Below, in pieces: positions 15,786 through 24,289 of a stretch of DNA of 32,467 nucleotides. Position 1 is the stretch's first letter, and every line of letters starts with the position of its first letter. The DNA lies in NCBI GenBank assembly GCA_947259095.1, contig CAMYLA010000066.1:1-32467 (forward strand), written 5' to 3'. This DNA comes from an uncultured Acidimicrobiaceae bacterium (lineage in GTDB: Bacteria > Actinomycetota > Acidimicrobiia > Acidimicrobiales > SZUA-35). Under the pieces are notes generated by a model that saw only the letters and a program-made list of their open reading frames with translations, did not search any database and was not told the origin of the DNA. A program made the position numbers and the translations under genes.

Positions 15786-16976
15786 TCAGCGGTCGCTTCG
15801 TTCGATGCCGAACTCGGAGAGGATCTCCTCGGTGTGTTCACCGAGCAGGGGTGGCCGCTGGTAGAGGCCGGTCGGGTTGCCTGCCAGCCTGATCGGGTTG
15901 GCGACCAGCGACACCGTCGGGTTGTCGCCGGGGAGCTGGCAGTCCTCGAGCAGACCGCGGGCGGCGACATGGGGGTCGTCGAAGACCTCGGCCATCGAGT
16001 TGGCCGGCCCGCACGGGACCCTGCCCCCAAGCAGGCCGAGCAGCTCCTGTTTTGATCGGGTCGAGGTCCAGCGGGCGATCTCGGCTTCGGTGAACTCCTG
16101 GTTGGCGGCCCGCCTGGGGTTGGTCTTGGTTCGCTCGTCGGTGATGAGGTCGGGGCGGTCCATGGCTTCGCACAGCAATCGCCAGTGTCGCTCGACCGGG
16201 GCGGCGATGGCGAAGCGCCCGTCGGTGGCGGGGAACAGCCCGAACGGGACGAGGACCCGTCGGCCGGGCCGGCGCTCCCGGCCGGTGAGGGCGTAGGCGG
16301 GGACGTGGGATCGGAGCAGGGTGAGGGCGCTGTCGTACATGGCGACGTCGACGAAGTCGCCGGCCCCGGACTGGCGGGCCCGATGGACGGCCGAGACGAG
16401 CCCGAGGGCCATCAGGGTGCCGGGGTAGATGTCGGCGATGGCGATCTCGTACAGATCACCGGTCGCTTCGACAAGGCCGCCCATGGCTTGGCCTGCGGTG
16501 TCGAGGCACGGCCACGCCCCGTAGGGGCTGGGCCCGGTTCGGTCGTCGCCGAAGCCCCGGACCGCACCGTAGACGATCTGCGGGTTGCGGTCGGCCAGCA
16601 CCTCGTAGCCAAGCCCGAGTTCGTCCATGACACCGGCCCGCATGTTCTCGACGATGGCGTCGGCCTGTTCGCAGAGGCGAAGCAGGATCTCGGCGTCGGC
16701 CGGGTCCTTCAGGTCGAGAACGACGCTGCGCTTGTTGCGGTTCACGCCGGCGAACGACATCCCGTAGTCGGCCCCCGCCTCTGCGCCGAGGGCGGCGTGG
16801 CCGTAGTCGGGTGGGTGCGGGGGCAGCGACCGGAAGTTGTCGCCGGTCGGTGGCTCGACCTTGATGACGTTTGCCCCGAGGTCGGCCAGCAGGGCCGTGC
16901 CGAACGGCCCGGCATAAGCCATGGTGCAGTCGATGATCGTCAGGTCGTCGAGCGGACCCTGTCGGTTGGTGGTCAT
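15786..16976 (-). CDS. CaiB/BaiF-family CoA transferase
   Basis: The 396-residue protein is a class III CoA transferase, which moves CoA between carboxylic acids through a mixed anhydride on a conserved Asp. The N-terminal block LTIIDCTMAYAGPFGTALLADLGANVIKVEPP and NRNKRSVVLDLK are diagnostic. Asp159 in CLDTAGQAMGGL aligns with the catalytic Asp of formyl-CoA transferase. The C-terminal FDDPHVAARG and HTEEILSEFG are also typical. Start at 16976 (MTTNRQGPLDDL). It is 35 bases after the LLM oxidoreductase stop and 24 bases before the hydrolase start, so a three-gene operon is likely, perhaps for degrading one organic acid or terpenoid/steroid-like substrate (inference). Confidence 0.92.
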   Translation of the reverse strand: MTTNRQGPLDDLTIIDCTMAYAGPFGTALLADLGANVIKVEPPTGDNFRSLPPHPPDYGHAALGAEAGADYGMSFAGVNRNKRSVVLDLKDPADAEILLRLCEQADAIVENMRAGVMDELGLGYEVLADRNPQIVYGAVRGFGDDRTGPSPYGAWPCLDTAGQAMGGLVEATGDLYEIAIADIYPGTLMALGLVSAVHRARQSGAGDFVDVAMYDSALTLLRSHVPAYALTGRERRPGRRVLVPFGLFPATDGRFAIAAPVERHWRLLCEAMDRPDLITDERTKTNPRRAANQEFTEAEIARWTSTRSKQELLGLLGGRVPCGPANSMAEVFDDPHVAARGLLEDCQLPGDNPTVSLVANPIRLAGNPTGLYQRPPLLGEHTEEILSEFGIERSDR

Positions 16977-17011
16977 GTTCGGGTTCTCCTCCGGTCGGGC
17001 TTGCCCGGCCC

Positions 17012-17947
17012 TCATGGGTCGAGCTCGAGGGCGAGGGCCGAATGGATGATGGCAAGGTGGTCGAGCAGCTCCCCGCTCGACCGGTGGCCCTGCTGGAAGA
17101 TGGGCACGCAGTCGATCGAGGTCCAGCCGAAGCCGAGCTCTCGCAGCTCGACGAGACGGCGCCGGAGAAGGTCGGTGTCGGCGTAGAACCGCTTGCGTTC
17201 GTCCTTGTCGAGGGCGTTTGGCGACAACGACATCTGCAGCCCGATCTCGCCGGGGTCCCGCCCTGCGTCCTCGGCGTAACGACGCAGCAGGGCCAGGCGC
17301 TCGCCGAGGGGCGGGTCGCCGGGGGCGTTCATGGCCATCCAACCATCGGCGATCTCGGCCACCCGGCGCAACGCCGGGGCACGGGTGCCGCCGATCCACA
17401 CCGGGATCCCCGCCCCCTGGGGTGGTTTCGGCTCCATGGCCATGTCGTCGGCCCGGTAGAACGCACCGTCGAGGTTGACGTGCTCGTCTGCCCAGTACGC
17501 CCGCATGAGGGCGACGGCCTCGGCCAGCCGCCGACCTCTCGTTGTGAAGGCCTGCGATCCAAGGTGATGGTGGAGGGCTTCGTACTCGGCTCGCTGCCAC
17601 CCGATCCCCACCCCGAGGCGGACCCGACCGCCGGACAGCGTGTCGAGGGTTGCCACCTGCTTGGCCACCAGGGTCGGCTCCCGCTGGGGCAGGACCAGCA
17701 CGCTGGTGCCGAGGCCGATGGTGGTGGTGACGGCAGCGGCGTTGGCCAACACCATGAACGCCTCCATGATCGGCATCGTCGGGGAGTAGAACGGGGCCCG
17801 GCGGGTCTCGGTCGGATGACCCATGACCACATGGTCGAACATGTCCAGCTCGTCGTAGCCGATCTCCTCGATGCCGCGGACGAGTCGGTGGACTCCCTCC
17901 GGGCCCTCCCGGTACATCACGCTCGGGAACACCACCGCGATCTTCAT
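17012..17947 (-). CDS. LLM-class F420-dependent oxidoreductase
   Basis: The 311-residue protein is an intact luciferase-like TIM-barrel enzyme. It shows ELDMFDHVVMGHPTE, ATVTTTIGLGTSVLVLP-type strand, TLVAKQVATLDTLSGGRVRLGVGIGWQ and IPVWIGGTRAPALRRVAEIADGW, the standard order for probable F420-dependent members in actinobacteria. Such enzymes transfer hydride between F420 and small organic substrates or act as monooxygenases with reduced flavin; the substrate is unknown. The ATG at 17947 has AGGAGGT with a short spacer. It is followed by the CoA transferase and hydrolase genes. It is also a useful intact reference for the deleted LLM gene at 844-1365. Confidence 0.9.
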   Translation of the reverse strand: MKIAVVFPSVMYREGPEGVHRLVRGIEEIGYDELDMFDHVVMGHPTETRRAPFYSPTMPIMEAFMVLANAAAVTTTIGLGTSVLVLPQREPTLVAKQVATLDTLSGGRVRLGVGIGWQRAEYEALHHHLGSQAFTTRGRRLAEAVALMRAYWADEHVNLDGAFYRADDMAMEPKPPQGAGIPVWIGGTRAPALRRVAEIADGWMAMNAPGDPPLGERLALLRRYAEDAGRDPGEIGLQMSLSPNALDKDERKRFYADTDLLRRRLVELRELGFGWTSIDCVPIFQQGHRSSGELLDHLAIIHSALALELDP

Positions 17948-17970
17948 GCGACCTCCTGCAACTCCCAACC

Positions 17971-18052
17971 CTAGGTGATGATGATCGACGAGGCCGCCTG
18001 CTCCAACCCGTCCAGGCACTGCGCCCAGGAGTCAGTGAGCCGGCGGCGCAGT
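17971..18052 (-). pseudogene. 3' end of an unrecognised gene, 5' part missing
   Basis: Ending at a TAG 23 bases before the LLM start is LRRRLTDSWAQCLDGLEQ followed by AASSIIIT, with 25 of 26 codons ending in G or C, like the true genes here. Upstream of about 18052 the same frame loses that bias and soon meets a stop. It looks like the last 26 codons of a gene that once preceded the LLM gene. An SRPBCC-type C-terminus is conceivable but not supported enough to name. From 18053 to 18156 I see nothing. Confidence 0.35.
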
Positions 18053-18156
18053 GTCGAGATCCCTCTCGCCGATCGGGCAAGAGCCAACCGGCTTCCTCCA
18101 CCGATCGCTGACGGACTGTCGTGACCTGGCGAGCTGGACTTGGACGTCGTTCGGCT

Positions 18157-20514
18157 TCATTCGTAGGCGAGGGTGTCGCGGATCGTGAGTTTGGCCGCCA
18201 CCCGGGCCGGTTGGGTGGCGCCGGCCACTCCGATGACGACGGCGATCGCCGCCCAGATGCCGACCCCGAGCCACGAGAAGCCGGTTGGCAACGGAGCGGC
18301 GATGAGGCTGTTGCCGATGGCGCCTCGGAGCAACAAGGTGACCGGTATCGACAAGAGGACGCCGAGTAGGCATCCGGTGGCGGCCATGGCCAGACCCTGA
18401 AGCAGAAACAGCCGACGCACCGCCCAGTTCGACGCACCGAGGGTCCTGACCACACCGATCTCACGGGTCTGCTCGACGACACTCAGCGTCATCGTCCCGG
18501 CCACTCCGATCATGGCGACGAGGGCCAGGATGGCCCCAACGACCAGGAGGAAGCCGACGACGAGGGCGAAGAGACCGTCAACGAAGGCCCGACGCTCAGC
18601 ATTGGTCTGGACCTGCCCCACCGCCAGCCCCGCAGCCCTCGCCGTCGCCTCCAACCGTTCGGCGACGTCCGCCTGATCGGCACCGGGCCGGAGCTGGACG
18701 GCGAGGAAGTTGGTCCGGCCCGGCCGGTCTATCTCGTCGACCAGATCCTCGACCGGCACGTAGGCGACCGGACCGACCAGTGTCGTGGTCGAAACACCGA
18801 CGATGTTCCAGCTTCGGCGGTGGCCCTCGATGTCCAGGACGACCTGATCGCCGACGGCCAAATCGGATTCCTCGTCGGCGAAGTGACTGTTCATCACGAT
18901 CGGATGATCGTCGGCCGCGTCGAACCATCGACCTTCGATCAGCGTTGGCCGGATCGACTGCGACTCGACCGGCACCGCAATGACGCTGATGTTTTCGTTC
19001 TCGGTTCCGTCGGGCCGGACGCGGAAGCTCTGGGTCTGATACCAACCCTCGACCTCAGCCACAGCCTCATCCCGGTCGATGATGGCCACCGCCTCGTTGA
19101 CCACCACCGGTTCGGTGAGGGCGAGCTCGATATCGTAGGCCCAGTAGCCCGCAACCTCGTCGGTCAGGCGACCAAGGGCCCGGCCGGTGCTCAACACACC
19201 GACCAGAACCGCCCCGCACGCTGCGATGCTGAGCAACGTGAGGGCGAGCCTCGTCGGGTTGCGCACCGCGTTGCGGTAGGCGAGCACGGTCGGGCGGGAA
19301 AACGGGAGCGAAGGTAGACGTCGACCGCCGGTCGCAGTGATACCGCGATCGGCAATGGCAGCGCGGACGGTCACTGCACAGGCCCGCCGCACCGAAACGA
19401 CGACTGCTGCAGTCGGCACCACGACCACGATTGCCAGCTCGATGGCGATCGTGGTCCAGGGCACGGTCATTGTCGTCAGCTCGAAGTTGGCCAGATCGCC
19501 AGTGAATCGAGAGAGCCGGCGGCCGGCGTACAGCGAGGTCGGGACGGCCACGACGAGAGCAGCAAACGACAGCACCAGGACGTAGGCCAGATACTGTGTC
19601 ATCAGCTGTCCCGTGGTCGCGCCGACCGCCTTCATCATTCCGAGGGACCGTCGCTGCTGAGCCAGAAGGGCTGCAACGGTGTTGACGATGAGGGCGACTG
19701 CGATCACCAGCGCCAGTACCGACAGGATCTGCATGGTCGGAACCATGAACAGAACACCATTGCTGGCTCGATGTTCCCCTGGTTCTCTGATCTCGCTCTG
19801 CTCGATCGTCACGCCTGTCGCGGCCAGGATGTCGTCGCGTACCGCAGCCGTCATGGCCAGGGCCTGGTTGCGATCGAGCGGATCACGGGCGGCACGAAGG
19901 TACAAGGTGTTGAGATCATCCGATCCGGTGAGATCGTCCATCGTCTCCATCGAGACGTAGGCTCGGGCCAGGCCACCGAGACCGGGGGCGATCTCGTAGA
20001 CATCGAACGCCCTGCCGACGACCTCCAGACCGGTCGGCTCCCGGCCGGGCCGCTCGATCGAGATCATGTCACCAATGGTGACGCCAAGCTCCTCCCGTGA
20101 CGCCCGCTCCACCACCATGGTGCCCCTCCCGGGAGGCCATGTCCCGCCATCGGGCTCGATGAGGGCAATCCGGTTCGCGGCGAAGTCGACCATGGCCACA
20201 AGCTCGATGTTGACCCGGGTCCCACGCCGATTCACCGCGCTCGTCACGAGACGGCGACGGCCCTCGGCCTGTTCGACGTCGGGGTGAGCGGCGACCTGGT
20301 CGACCACTTCGGTTGGGAAGTCGCTGGTCCCCAACATGGCCGACGGCGGGTTGGAGGCCAGAAAGCTCTGCTCCAGTGACGGACCGATCGTGGCTCCGGC
20401 CAGATGCATTGCGCCGACCGCAGCCGTTCCCACCGCCAGCGAGACGATGGCCAGCAGCGACCGCATCTTCTTCGCCGTGAGGTCGGATCGGACCTTGCGC
20501 CAGCGGGCACTCAT
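18157..20514 (-). CDS. FtsX-like ABC transporter permease with two core repeats
   Basis: The 785-residue membrane protein has the duplicated MacB/FtsX layout of single-chain permeases. Helix 1 is at about 18-40 (RSLLAIVSLAVGTAAVGAM), followed by a large extracytoplasmic domain and three helices between about 260 and 380, including LVIAVALIVNTVAALLAQQRRSLGMMKAVGAT. A second unit starts near 420 (RNPTRLALTLLSIAACGAVLVGV), with another extracytoplasmic domain and a terminal three-helix set with the parallel EQTREIGVVRTLGASNWAVRRLF. The RRSLGMMKAVGAT and REIGVVRTLGAS motifs are the coupling helices that contact the ATPase. Start at 20514 overlaps the ATPase stop by one base (TGATG). Likely roles are lipoprotein, peptide or drug export or mechanotransmission at the envelope; the substrate is unknown. 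Confidence 0.92.
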   Translation of the reverse strand: MSARWRKVRSDLTAKKMRSLLAIVSLAVGTAAVGAMHLAGATIGPSLEQSFLASNPPSAMLGTSDFPTEVVDQVAAHPDVEQAEGRRRLVTSAVNRRGTRVNIELVAMVDFAANRIALIEPDGGTWPPGRGTMVVERASREELGVTIGDMISIERPGREPTGLEVVGRAFDVYEIAPGLGGLARAYVSMETMDDLTGSDDLNTLYLRAARDPLDRNQALAMTAAVRDDILAATGVTIEQSEIREPGEHRASNGVLFMVPTMQILSVLALVIAVALIVNTVAALLAQQRRSLGMMKAVGATTGQLMTQYLAYVLVLSFAALVVAVPTSLYAGRRLSRFTGDLANFELTTMTVPWTTIAIELAIVVVVPTAAVVVSVRRACAVTVRAAIADRGITATGGRRLPSLPFSRPTVLAYRNAVRNPTRLALTLLSIAACGAVLVGVLSTGRALGRLTDEVAGYWAYDIELALTEPVVVNEAVAIIDRDEAVAEVEGWYQTQSFRVRPDGTENENISVIAVPVESQSIRPTLIEGRWFDAADDHPIVMNSHFADEESDLAVGDQVVLDIEGHRRSWNIVGVSTTTLVGPVAYVPVEDLVDEIDRPGRTNFLAVQLRPGADQADVAERLEATARAAGLAVGQVQTNAERRAFVDGLFALVVGFLLVVGAILALVAMIGVAGTMTLSVVEQTREIGVVRTLGASNWAVRRLFLLQGLAMAATGCLLGVLLSIPVTLLLRGAIGNSLIAAPLPTGFSWLGVGIWAAIAVVIGVAGATQPARVAAKLTIRDTLAYE

Positions 20515-21218
20515 CAGGAGCGAAGCCCTGTTGGCTCGGAAAGCGATCCGTCCTTGACCAGCACGATCCGCGAAGTCCGATCGGCCAGATCCCGGTCGTG
20601 GGTGACCATCATCACCGTTCGGCCCGAGGTGACCAGGTCGTCGAAGAGATCCATCATCGACGCAGCCGATTCGGAATCGAGGTTTCCGGTCGGCTCATCA
20701 CCGAGGATGATCGGAGGATCGTTGGCCAGGGCCCGAGCGATTGCCGCCCGTTGCTGCTCGCCACCCGACACCTCGGATGGACGTTTGTCGATATGGTCGG
20801 CCAGCCCGACCCGGTCGAGCAGGTCGGCGGCCAGGCTCCGTCGATCTCGACGAGGGTGCACGCCGCAAAAGTCCATCGGCAGGATCACGTTGTCCGCCAG
20901 GCTCAGCGTCGGCAGGAGCTGGAAGAACTGGAACACGACCCCGATGTTTCGACCCCGCCATCGGGCCGCCTCGTTCTCGGCCAGGTTCGACACCTCGACG
21001 CCGTCGACGACGACCCGCCCCTCGGTCGGTCGGTCGATCGCGGCAACGACGTTCAACAGCGTCGACTTGCCGGATCCCGACGGGCCGACAACGGCGACGA
21101 ATTCGCCCCGATCGACCGAGAACTCCACCCCGTCCAGAGCCACATACTCGACGCCCCCGGTCGTGTAGACCTTCGACACATTGTGCAGGGCGATCAGACT
21201 GGGATCTTCCACCGTCAT
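20514..21218 (-). CDS. ABC transporter ATP-binding protein, LolD/MacB type
   Basis: The 234-residue ATPase has Walker A GPSGSGKST (residues 45-53), Q-loop VFQFFQLLPTLS, signature VSGGEQQR, Walker B IILGDEPTGNLDSESA and switch His in VTHDRD. The YTTGGVEYVALDGVEF start and the DEPTGNLD motif are typical of the LolD/MacB/FtsE group, which pairs with FtsX-fold permeases. Indeed its stop overlaps the start of such a permease. It is the first gene of a two-gene operon. Start at 21218 (MTVEDPSLIALHNVSKVY) matches the family, though no strong ribosome site is evident. Confidence 0.93.
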   Translation of the reverse strand: MTVEDPSLIALHNVSKVYTTGGVEYVALDGVEFSVDRGEFVAVVGPSGSGKSTLLNVVAAIDRPTEGRVVVDGVEVSNLAENEAARWRGRNIGVVFQFFQLLPTLSLADNVILPMDFCGVHPRRDRRSLAADLLDRVGLADHIDKRPSEVSGGEQQRAAIARALANDPPIILGDEPTGNLDSESAASMMDLFDDLVTSGRTVMMVTHDRDLADRTSRIVLVKDGSLSEPTGLRS

Positions 21219-21565
21219 GGTTCACATGCTCGACCAAGCCCCATCATCCGGGCAGAGCCAAAGGTCTTCTCTGGAGTCCATCCGGTCGGGATCGAGACCG
21301 GATCAATCCACCAACCCGACGCGGCACCGCCCGCCCTGGTGCGCCGATCCCGAGCCGCAGGGCGGGCCGGGGTCGTCTCTGACATTCGACGTGAGATCGT
21401 CCTCGGGCGACTCCCGGAGCGGTCTGTCGACCATACGCTGGGGCTGAGCCGACGTTCGGCGTGCCGGGCGAGGGGCCCACCTCACCTGGCATGCCCTGGT
21501 GAACGAACCGATCAGGGCCCTCCGCCCCTTGCCGAAACGCCGATGGAAGGAACAGAATTCCGAGC
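21219..21565. other. Divergent intergenic region, no gene seen
   Basis: This 347-base gap separates the divergent ABC ATPase and phosphofructokinase genes. Reading frames in it are short and without recognisable protein. It must hold both promoters, but I find no convincing -35/-10 pair and no clear riboswitch or hairpin. Confidence 0.5.
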
Positions 21566-22879
21566 ATGGCTGACACCCCCGGCGCCCCCGATGTCGTTCC
21601 TCAGCGTCTGACCGCCGACATTCCCTCACCCCTCGTCAACTCAGGACTGCGGCTGTTCGACGATGTAGAAGGCGTACTGGTGGCCAAGACGGTGGCCGAG
21701 GTGCAGGCCGCTCTCGACGCGGGCGAGACGCCGGCCACCTTCACGTTGGCGGGGCCGCGTAGCGACCTCGCGTTCCGGCCCGCCCGACTGTGTGCGGGCA
21801 TCGTCACCTGCGGTGGCCTCTGCCCCGGTATCAATGCGGTCATCCGCTCGATCGTCCTCACGCTCCACTACCACTACCGCGTTCCGGAGATTCTCGGGTT
21901 CCGGTACGGCTACGCCGGGGTTGCAGGCAAGGGTCCCGAGCCGATGCGGCTGACGACCACCACCGTCGATACGATCCATCGCCAAGGCGGCACGCTGCTC
22001 GGGACCTCACGTGGTCCCCAACCGCTCGATCTCATGCTCGACAACCTGGCTCTGCTCGGCGTACGCGTGTTGTTCTGTATCGGCGGCGACGGCACGCTTC
22101 GAGGTGCGGGCGCCTTGGCCGAGGCCGCGGCCGAGCGAGGCCAGGAGCTCGGCGTGATCGGCATACCCAAGACCATCGACAACGATCTCGCCTGGGTCGA
22201 TCAGAGCTTCGGCTACTCGACGGCGGTCGACGAGGCCGCCCGCGTGATCACGGCGGCCCACAACGAGGCGAGGGGTGCGGTCAACGGTGTTGGTCTGGTG
22301 CGGCTGATGGGTCGCAATGCAGGGTTCATCGCCGCCCAGGCGTCGCTGTCGAACCCCGACGTCAACGTTTGCATCGTCCCCGAGGTTCCCTTCGCCCTCG
22401 GTGGCCCGGGTGGGCTGCTCGAGATGCTCGAGCACCGTCTCACCCGTCGAGGCCATGCGGTGATCGTGGTGGCCGAGGGCGCAGGCCAGGATCTCGTCGA
22501 CGCCGGCGAGGCCACGGACGCGTCAGGCAACCGGCGGCTGGGCGACATCGGCACGTTTCTCCGCGACCGGATACGCAGCCACTTCGCCAACCTCGATCGC
22601 TCCGTCACGGTCAAGTACATCGATCCCAGCTACATCATCCGCAGCCTGCCGGCAAGCCCGTACGACTCGCACTACTGTAATGCGCTCGGCCAACATGCGG
22701 TCCACGCCGGGCTGGCCGGCTACACCAACGCCATGATCGGGCGGTGGAACACCATGTTCACCGTCGTCCCGTTGCCGCTGGTCACCGGCTCGCGTCGCCA
22801 ACTCGATCCCGAGGGCGACATCTGGCAGCGGGTCCTGCAGACCACCGGCCAACCCGACCTCTCCGGACCCAGCGCCTGA
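21566..22879 (+). CDS. 6-phosphofructokinase, Gly/Lys (plant/trypanosome-like) type
   Basis: The 437-residue enzyme phosphorylates fructose 6-phosphate to fructose 1,6-bisphosphate. An N-terminal extension of about 75 residues precedes the core. Motifs: GGLCPGIN (about 83-90), GFRYGYAGV, GGTLLGTSRG, IGGDGTLRGA (172-181), GIPKTIDNDL (199-208, catalytic Asp205), SFGYSTAVDEA, MGRNAGFIA (substrate loop), and IDPSYIIRS near the C-terminus. Gly176 corresponds to the Gly104 position of E. coli PfkA, which favours ATP, whereas Lys202 occupies the Gly124 position as in PPi-dependent enzymes. The Gly/Lys combination is known in ATP-dependent plant and trypanosomatid PFKs, so ATP is the more likely donor. 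It stands alone between the ABC pair and the IS remnant. Confidence 0.92.
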   Translation: MADTPGAPDVVPQRLTADIPSPLVNSGLRLFDDVEGVLVAKTVAEVQAALDAGETPATFTLAGPRSDLAFRPARLCAGIVTCGGLCPGINAVIRSIVLTLHYHYRVPEILGFRYGYAGVAGKGPEPMRLTTTTVDTIHRQGGTLLGTSRGPQPLDLMLDNLALLGVRVLFCIGGDGTLRGAGALAEAAAERGQELGVIGIPKTIDNDLAWVDQSFGYSTAVDEAARVITAAHNEARGAVNGVGLVRLMGRNAGFIAAQASLSNPDVNVCIVPEVPFALGGPGGLLEMLEHRLTRRGHAVIVVAEGAGQDLVDAGEATDASGNRRLGDIGTFLRDRIRSHFANLDRSVTVKYIDPSYIIRSLPASPYDSHYCNALGQHAVHAGLAGYTNAMIGRWNTMFTVVPLPLVTGSRRQLDPEGDIWQRVLQTTGQPDLSGPSA

Positions 22880-22904
22880 CGCTCGTGCTGCTCGCCATTG
22901 CGGT

Positions 22905-23050
22905 GAGGACGCCGTCTTGCCCAGACACGCCTCGTCCAGCTCGCGATCCAATGGGCCGCCCTTGGCCCACCGGTAGTAGCTGGCCCGCGGTAGCTCAACG
23001 AGCTGGCACAACAAGGGTGACTGCATCAGCCGACCTTGGCTCTGCAGTTT
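22905..23050 (-). mobile_element. IS3-family transposase (OrfB) N-terminal remnant
   Basis: Minus-strand reading from 23050 gives KLQSQGRLM, then LLCQLVELPRASYYRWAKG and DRELDEACL. This resembles the first 45 or so residues of IS3-family OrfB, where a helical HTH-like segment ends in a SRxxYYxW motif before the integrase core. The rest of OrfB, its DDE residues, OrfA and terminal repeats are absent, so this is a dead fragment. It is in the same frame as, and immediately after, the TAG stop of the gene at 23051-24250. Its far end is near the stop of the phosphofructokinase gene, so it occupies almost the whole gap. Confidence 0.5.
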
Positions 23051-24250
23051 CTACTCGAACTCGACGGTTGCGACGAAGTTCTCGGCGACCTCAAGCCACG
23101 ATGGGTCAGGCGCTTGCGCTAGGATCACGATCGGCTGTTCGAGACCTCCGACCCGCCAGATCCTCGTGTGGTACCCGATGCGCATTTCCTGGGGCGGGTA
23201 CGGCAGCACCGACGGCCAGAGGTACTGGCACGGGTCGTCAGGCTGACACGACGCAGAGGGGTCAACGACGACGTCGATCCGTTCTGCCGAGACGCCACCG
23301 ACCTCCACCGCCTCGTAGTTGTCAACGATGAGGTTGGCCGGTGGCGACTCGGCGAGCGCTGCGAAATCGGTGAAGTCGATCGGTTCGCCTACGGGCACCG
23401 GGCCGACGGTCACAGCGGTCAGCTCCGGTGGAGCGTGCTGCAAAATGATGCCTCGATCACCTGGACCAAAGGAGTCGTCGCCGGTGAACACCACCGAGCC
23501 CGGGAAGTTCAGTTGCACCCACCATCCTTCCTGGCTGGTGAACGTCATCGGCGTTCCGAGGTGAGCAGAGCGGTAGGTCCCAGCCGCAAGCGATGCGAAG
23601 GCTTGATTCAAGACCGGCGGCCCTTCCTCAGCGAGCGCGATCGGGTCAGGTTGAGGCCCGTACTCGTCAGACAGGATGGGGGTCAGAAGTCCCGGCCGCT
23701 CGGAAGGCAATGGGTTGTCAAGCTCCAGTGTCGGTGCGACGGTTTCGAAGATCTCGCGAGCCTCCGCCAGCTCCGATTCGCTACCGCCGACATACCCCAC
23801 CGCAACAACTCCTCCAGGGACCTCCGCCAGGAACAGCTCGGCGATCGGAAAAGGCTGCCATGCGGACGATCCTTGATAGCCGGGGCCATAGGCCGAGTAC
23901 ATGTAGACCGATTCATCAGCTGCGTCCTCGTCTTCGACGAAGGTGTAACCCTCCAGCGTGGTGTCGAAGAGCGCCAGCGATTGGCCATTCGGTTCCGCTG
24001 TCCCCCAGCCCGCAACCTGTACGAAGTCGTCGACCCCACCCACTGGAGCGCTGAACACGCTGTAGACCAAGCTGACGACCATGATCGGAAGTGATCGCCC
24101 CCGATCCTGCTCGAAGCCGGAACGGATTGTGATCATGTGATTGTCGTGATGCACGACGTAGTCGGATCGAACACCGAAGCTGATTCCGCCCAGGGCCTGA
24201 AGATGCCACTCCTCGAGTTCGGACCAGTCAGGCTCCCCCAAGCTCACCAT
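23051..24250 (-). CDS. Unrecognised two-domain protein with CX5C motif
   Basis: I do not recognise this 399-residue protein. The N-terminal half (to about 190) has beta-rich sequence such as FGVRSDYVVHHDNHMITI and ends in a segment GGVVAVGYVGGSESELAEAREIFETVAPTLEL. The C-terminal half (about 215-399) contains AAGTYRSAHLGTPMTF, a CQPDDPC motif (Cys335, Cys341) and a final SWLEVAENFVATVEFE. The C-terminal half is visibly similar to the plus-strand protein next door. The Cys pair suggests an oxidising, extracytoplasmic setting, yet there is no signal peptide or lipobox. One helix-like stretch (LPIMVVSLVYSVFSA, about 54-68) is mildly hydrophobic. The 5' end may be lost: the ATG at 24250 lies only about 40 bases from the point where the divergent paralogue becomes protein-like. 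Codon bias is weaker (roughly 70% G/C-ending in the parts checked) than in the surrounding genes. Confidence 0.7.
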   Translation of the reverse strand: MVSLGEPDWSELEEWHLQALGGISFGVRSDYVVHHDNHMITIRSGFEQDRGRSLPIMVVSLVYSVFSAPVGGVDDFVQVAGWGTAEPNGQSLALFDTTLEGYTFVEDEDAADESVYMYSAYGPGYQGSSAWQPFPIAELFLAEVPGGVVAVGYVGGSESELAEAREIFETVAPTLELDNPLPSERPGLLTPILSDEYGPQPDPIALAEEGPPVLNQAFASLAAGTYRSAHLGTPMTFTSQEGWWVQLNFPGSVVFTGDDSFGPGDRGIILQHAPPELTAVTVGPVPVGEPIDFTDFAALAESPPANLIVDNYEAVEVGGVSAERIDVVVDPSASCQPDDPCQYLWPSVLPYPPQEMRIGYHTRIWRVGGLEQPIVILAQAPDPSWLEVAENFVATVEFE

Positions 24251-24289
24251 CTCCAGTCCCTTCCTCGACTCCGGTTCCCCGTCAAGAGT

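Noticed and set aside
15786..18482. Very long minus-strand open frame spanning the CoA transferase, LLM and FtsX regions
   Set aside because: Only the part from 16976 down has CoA transferase character. The rest is Arg/Pro-rich shadow of the LLM gene and the permease, typical of high-GC DNA.
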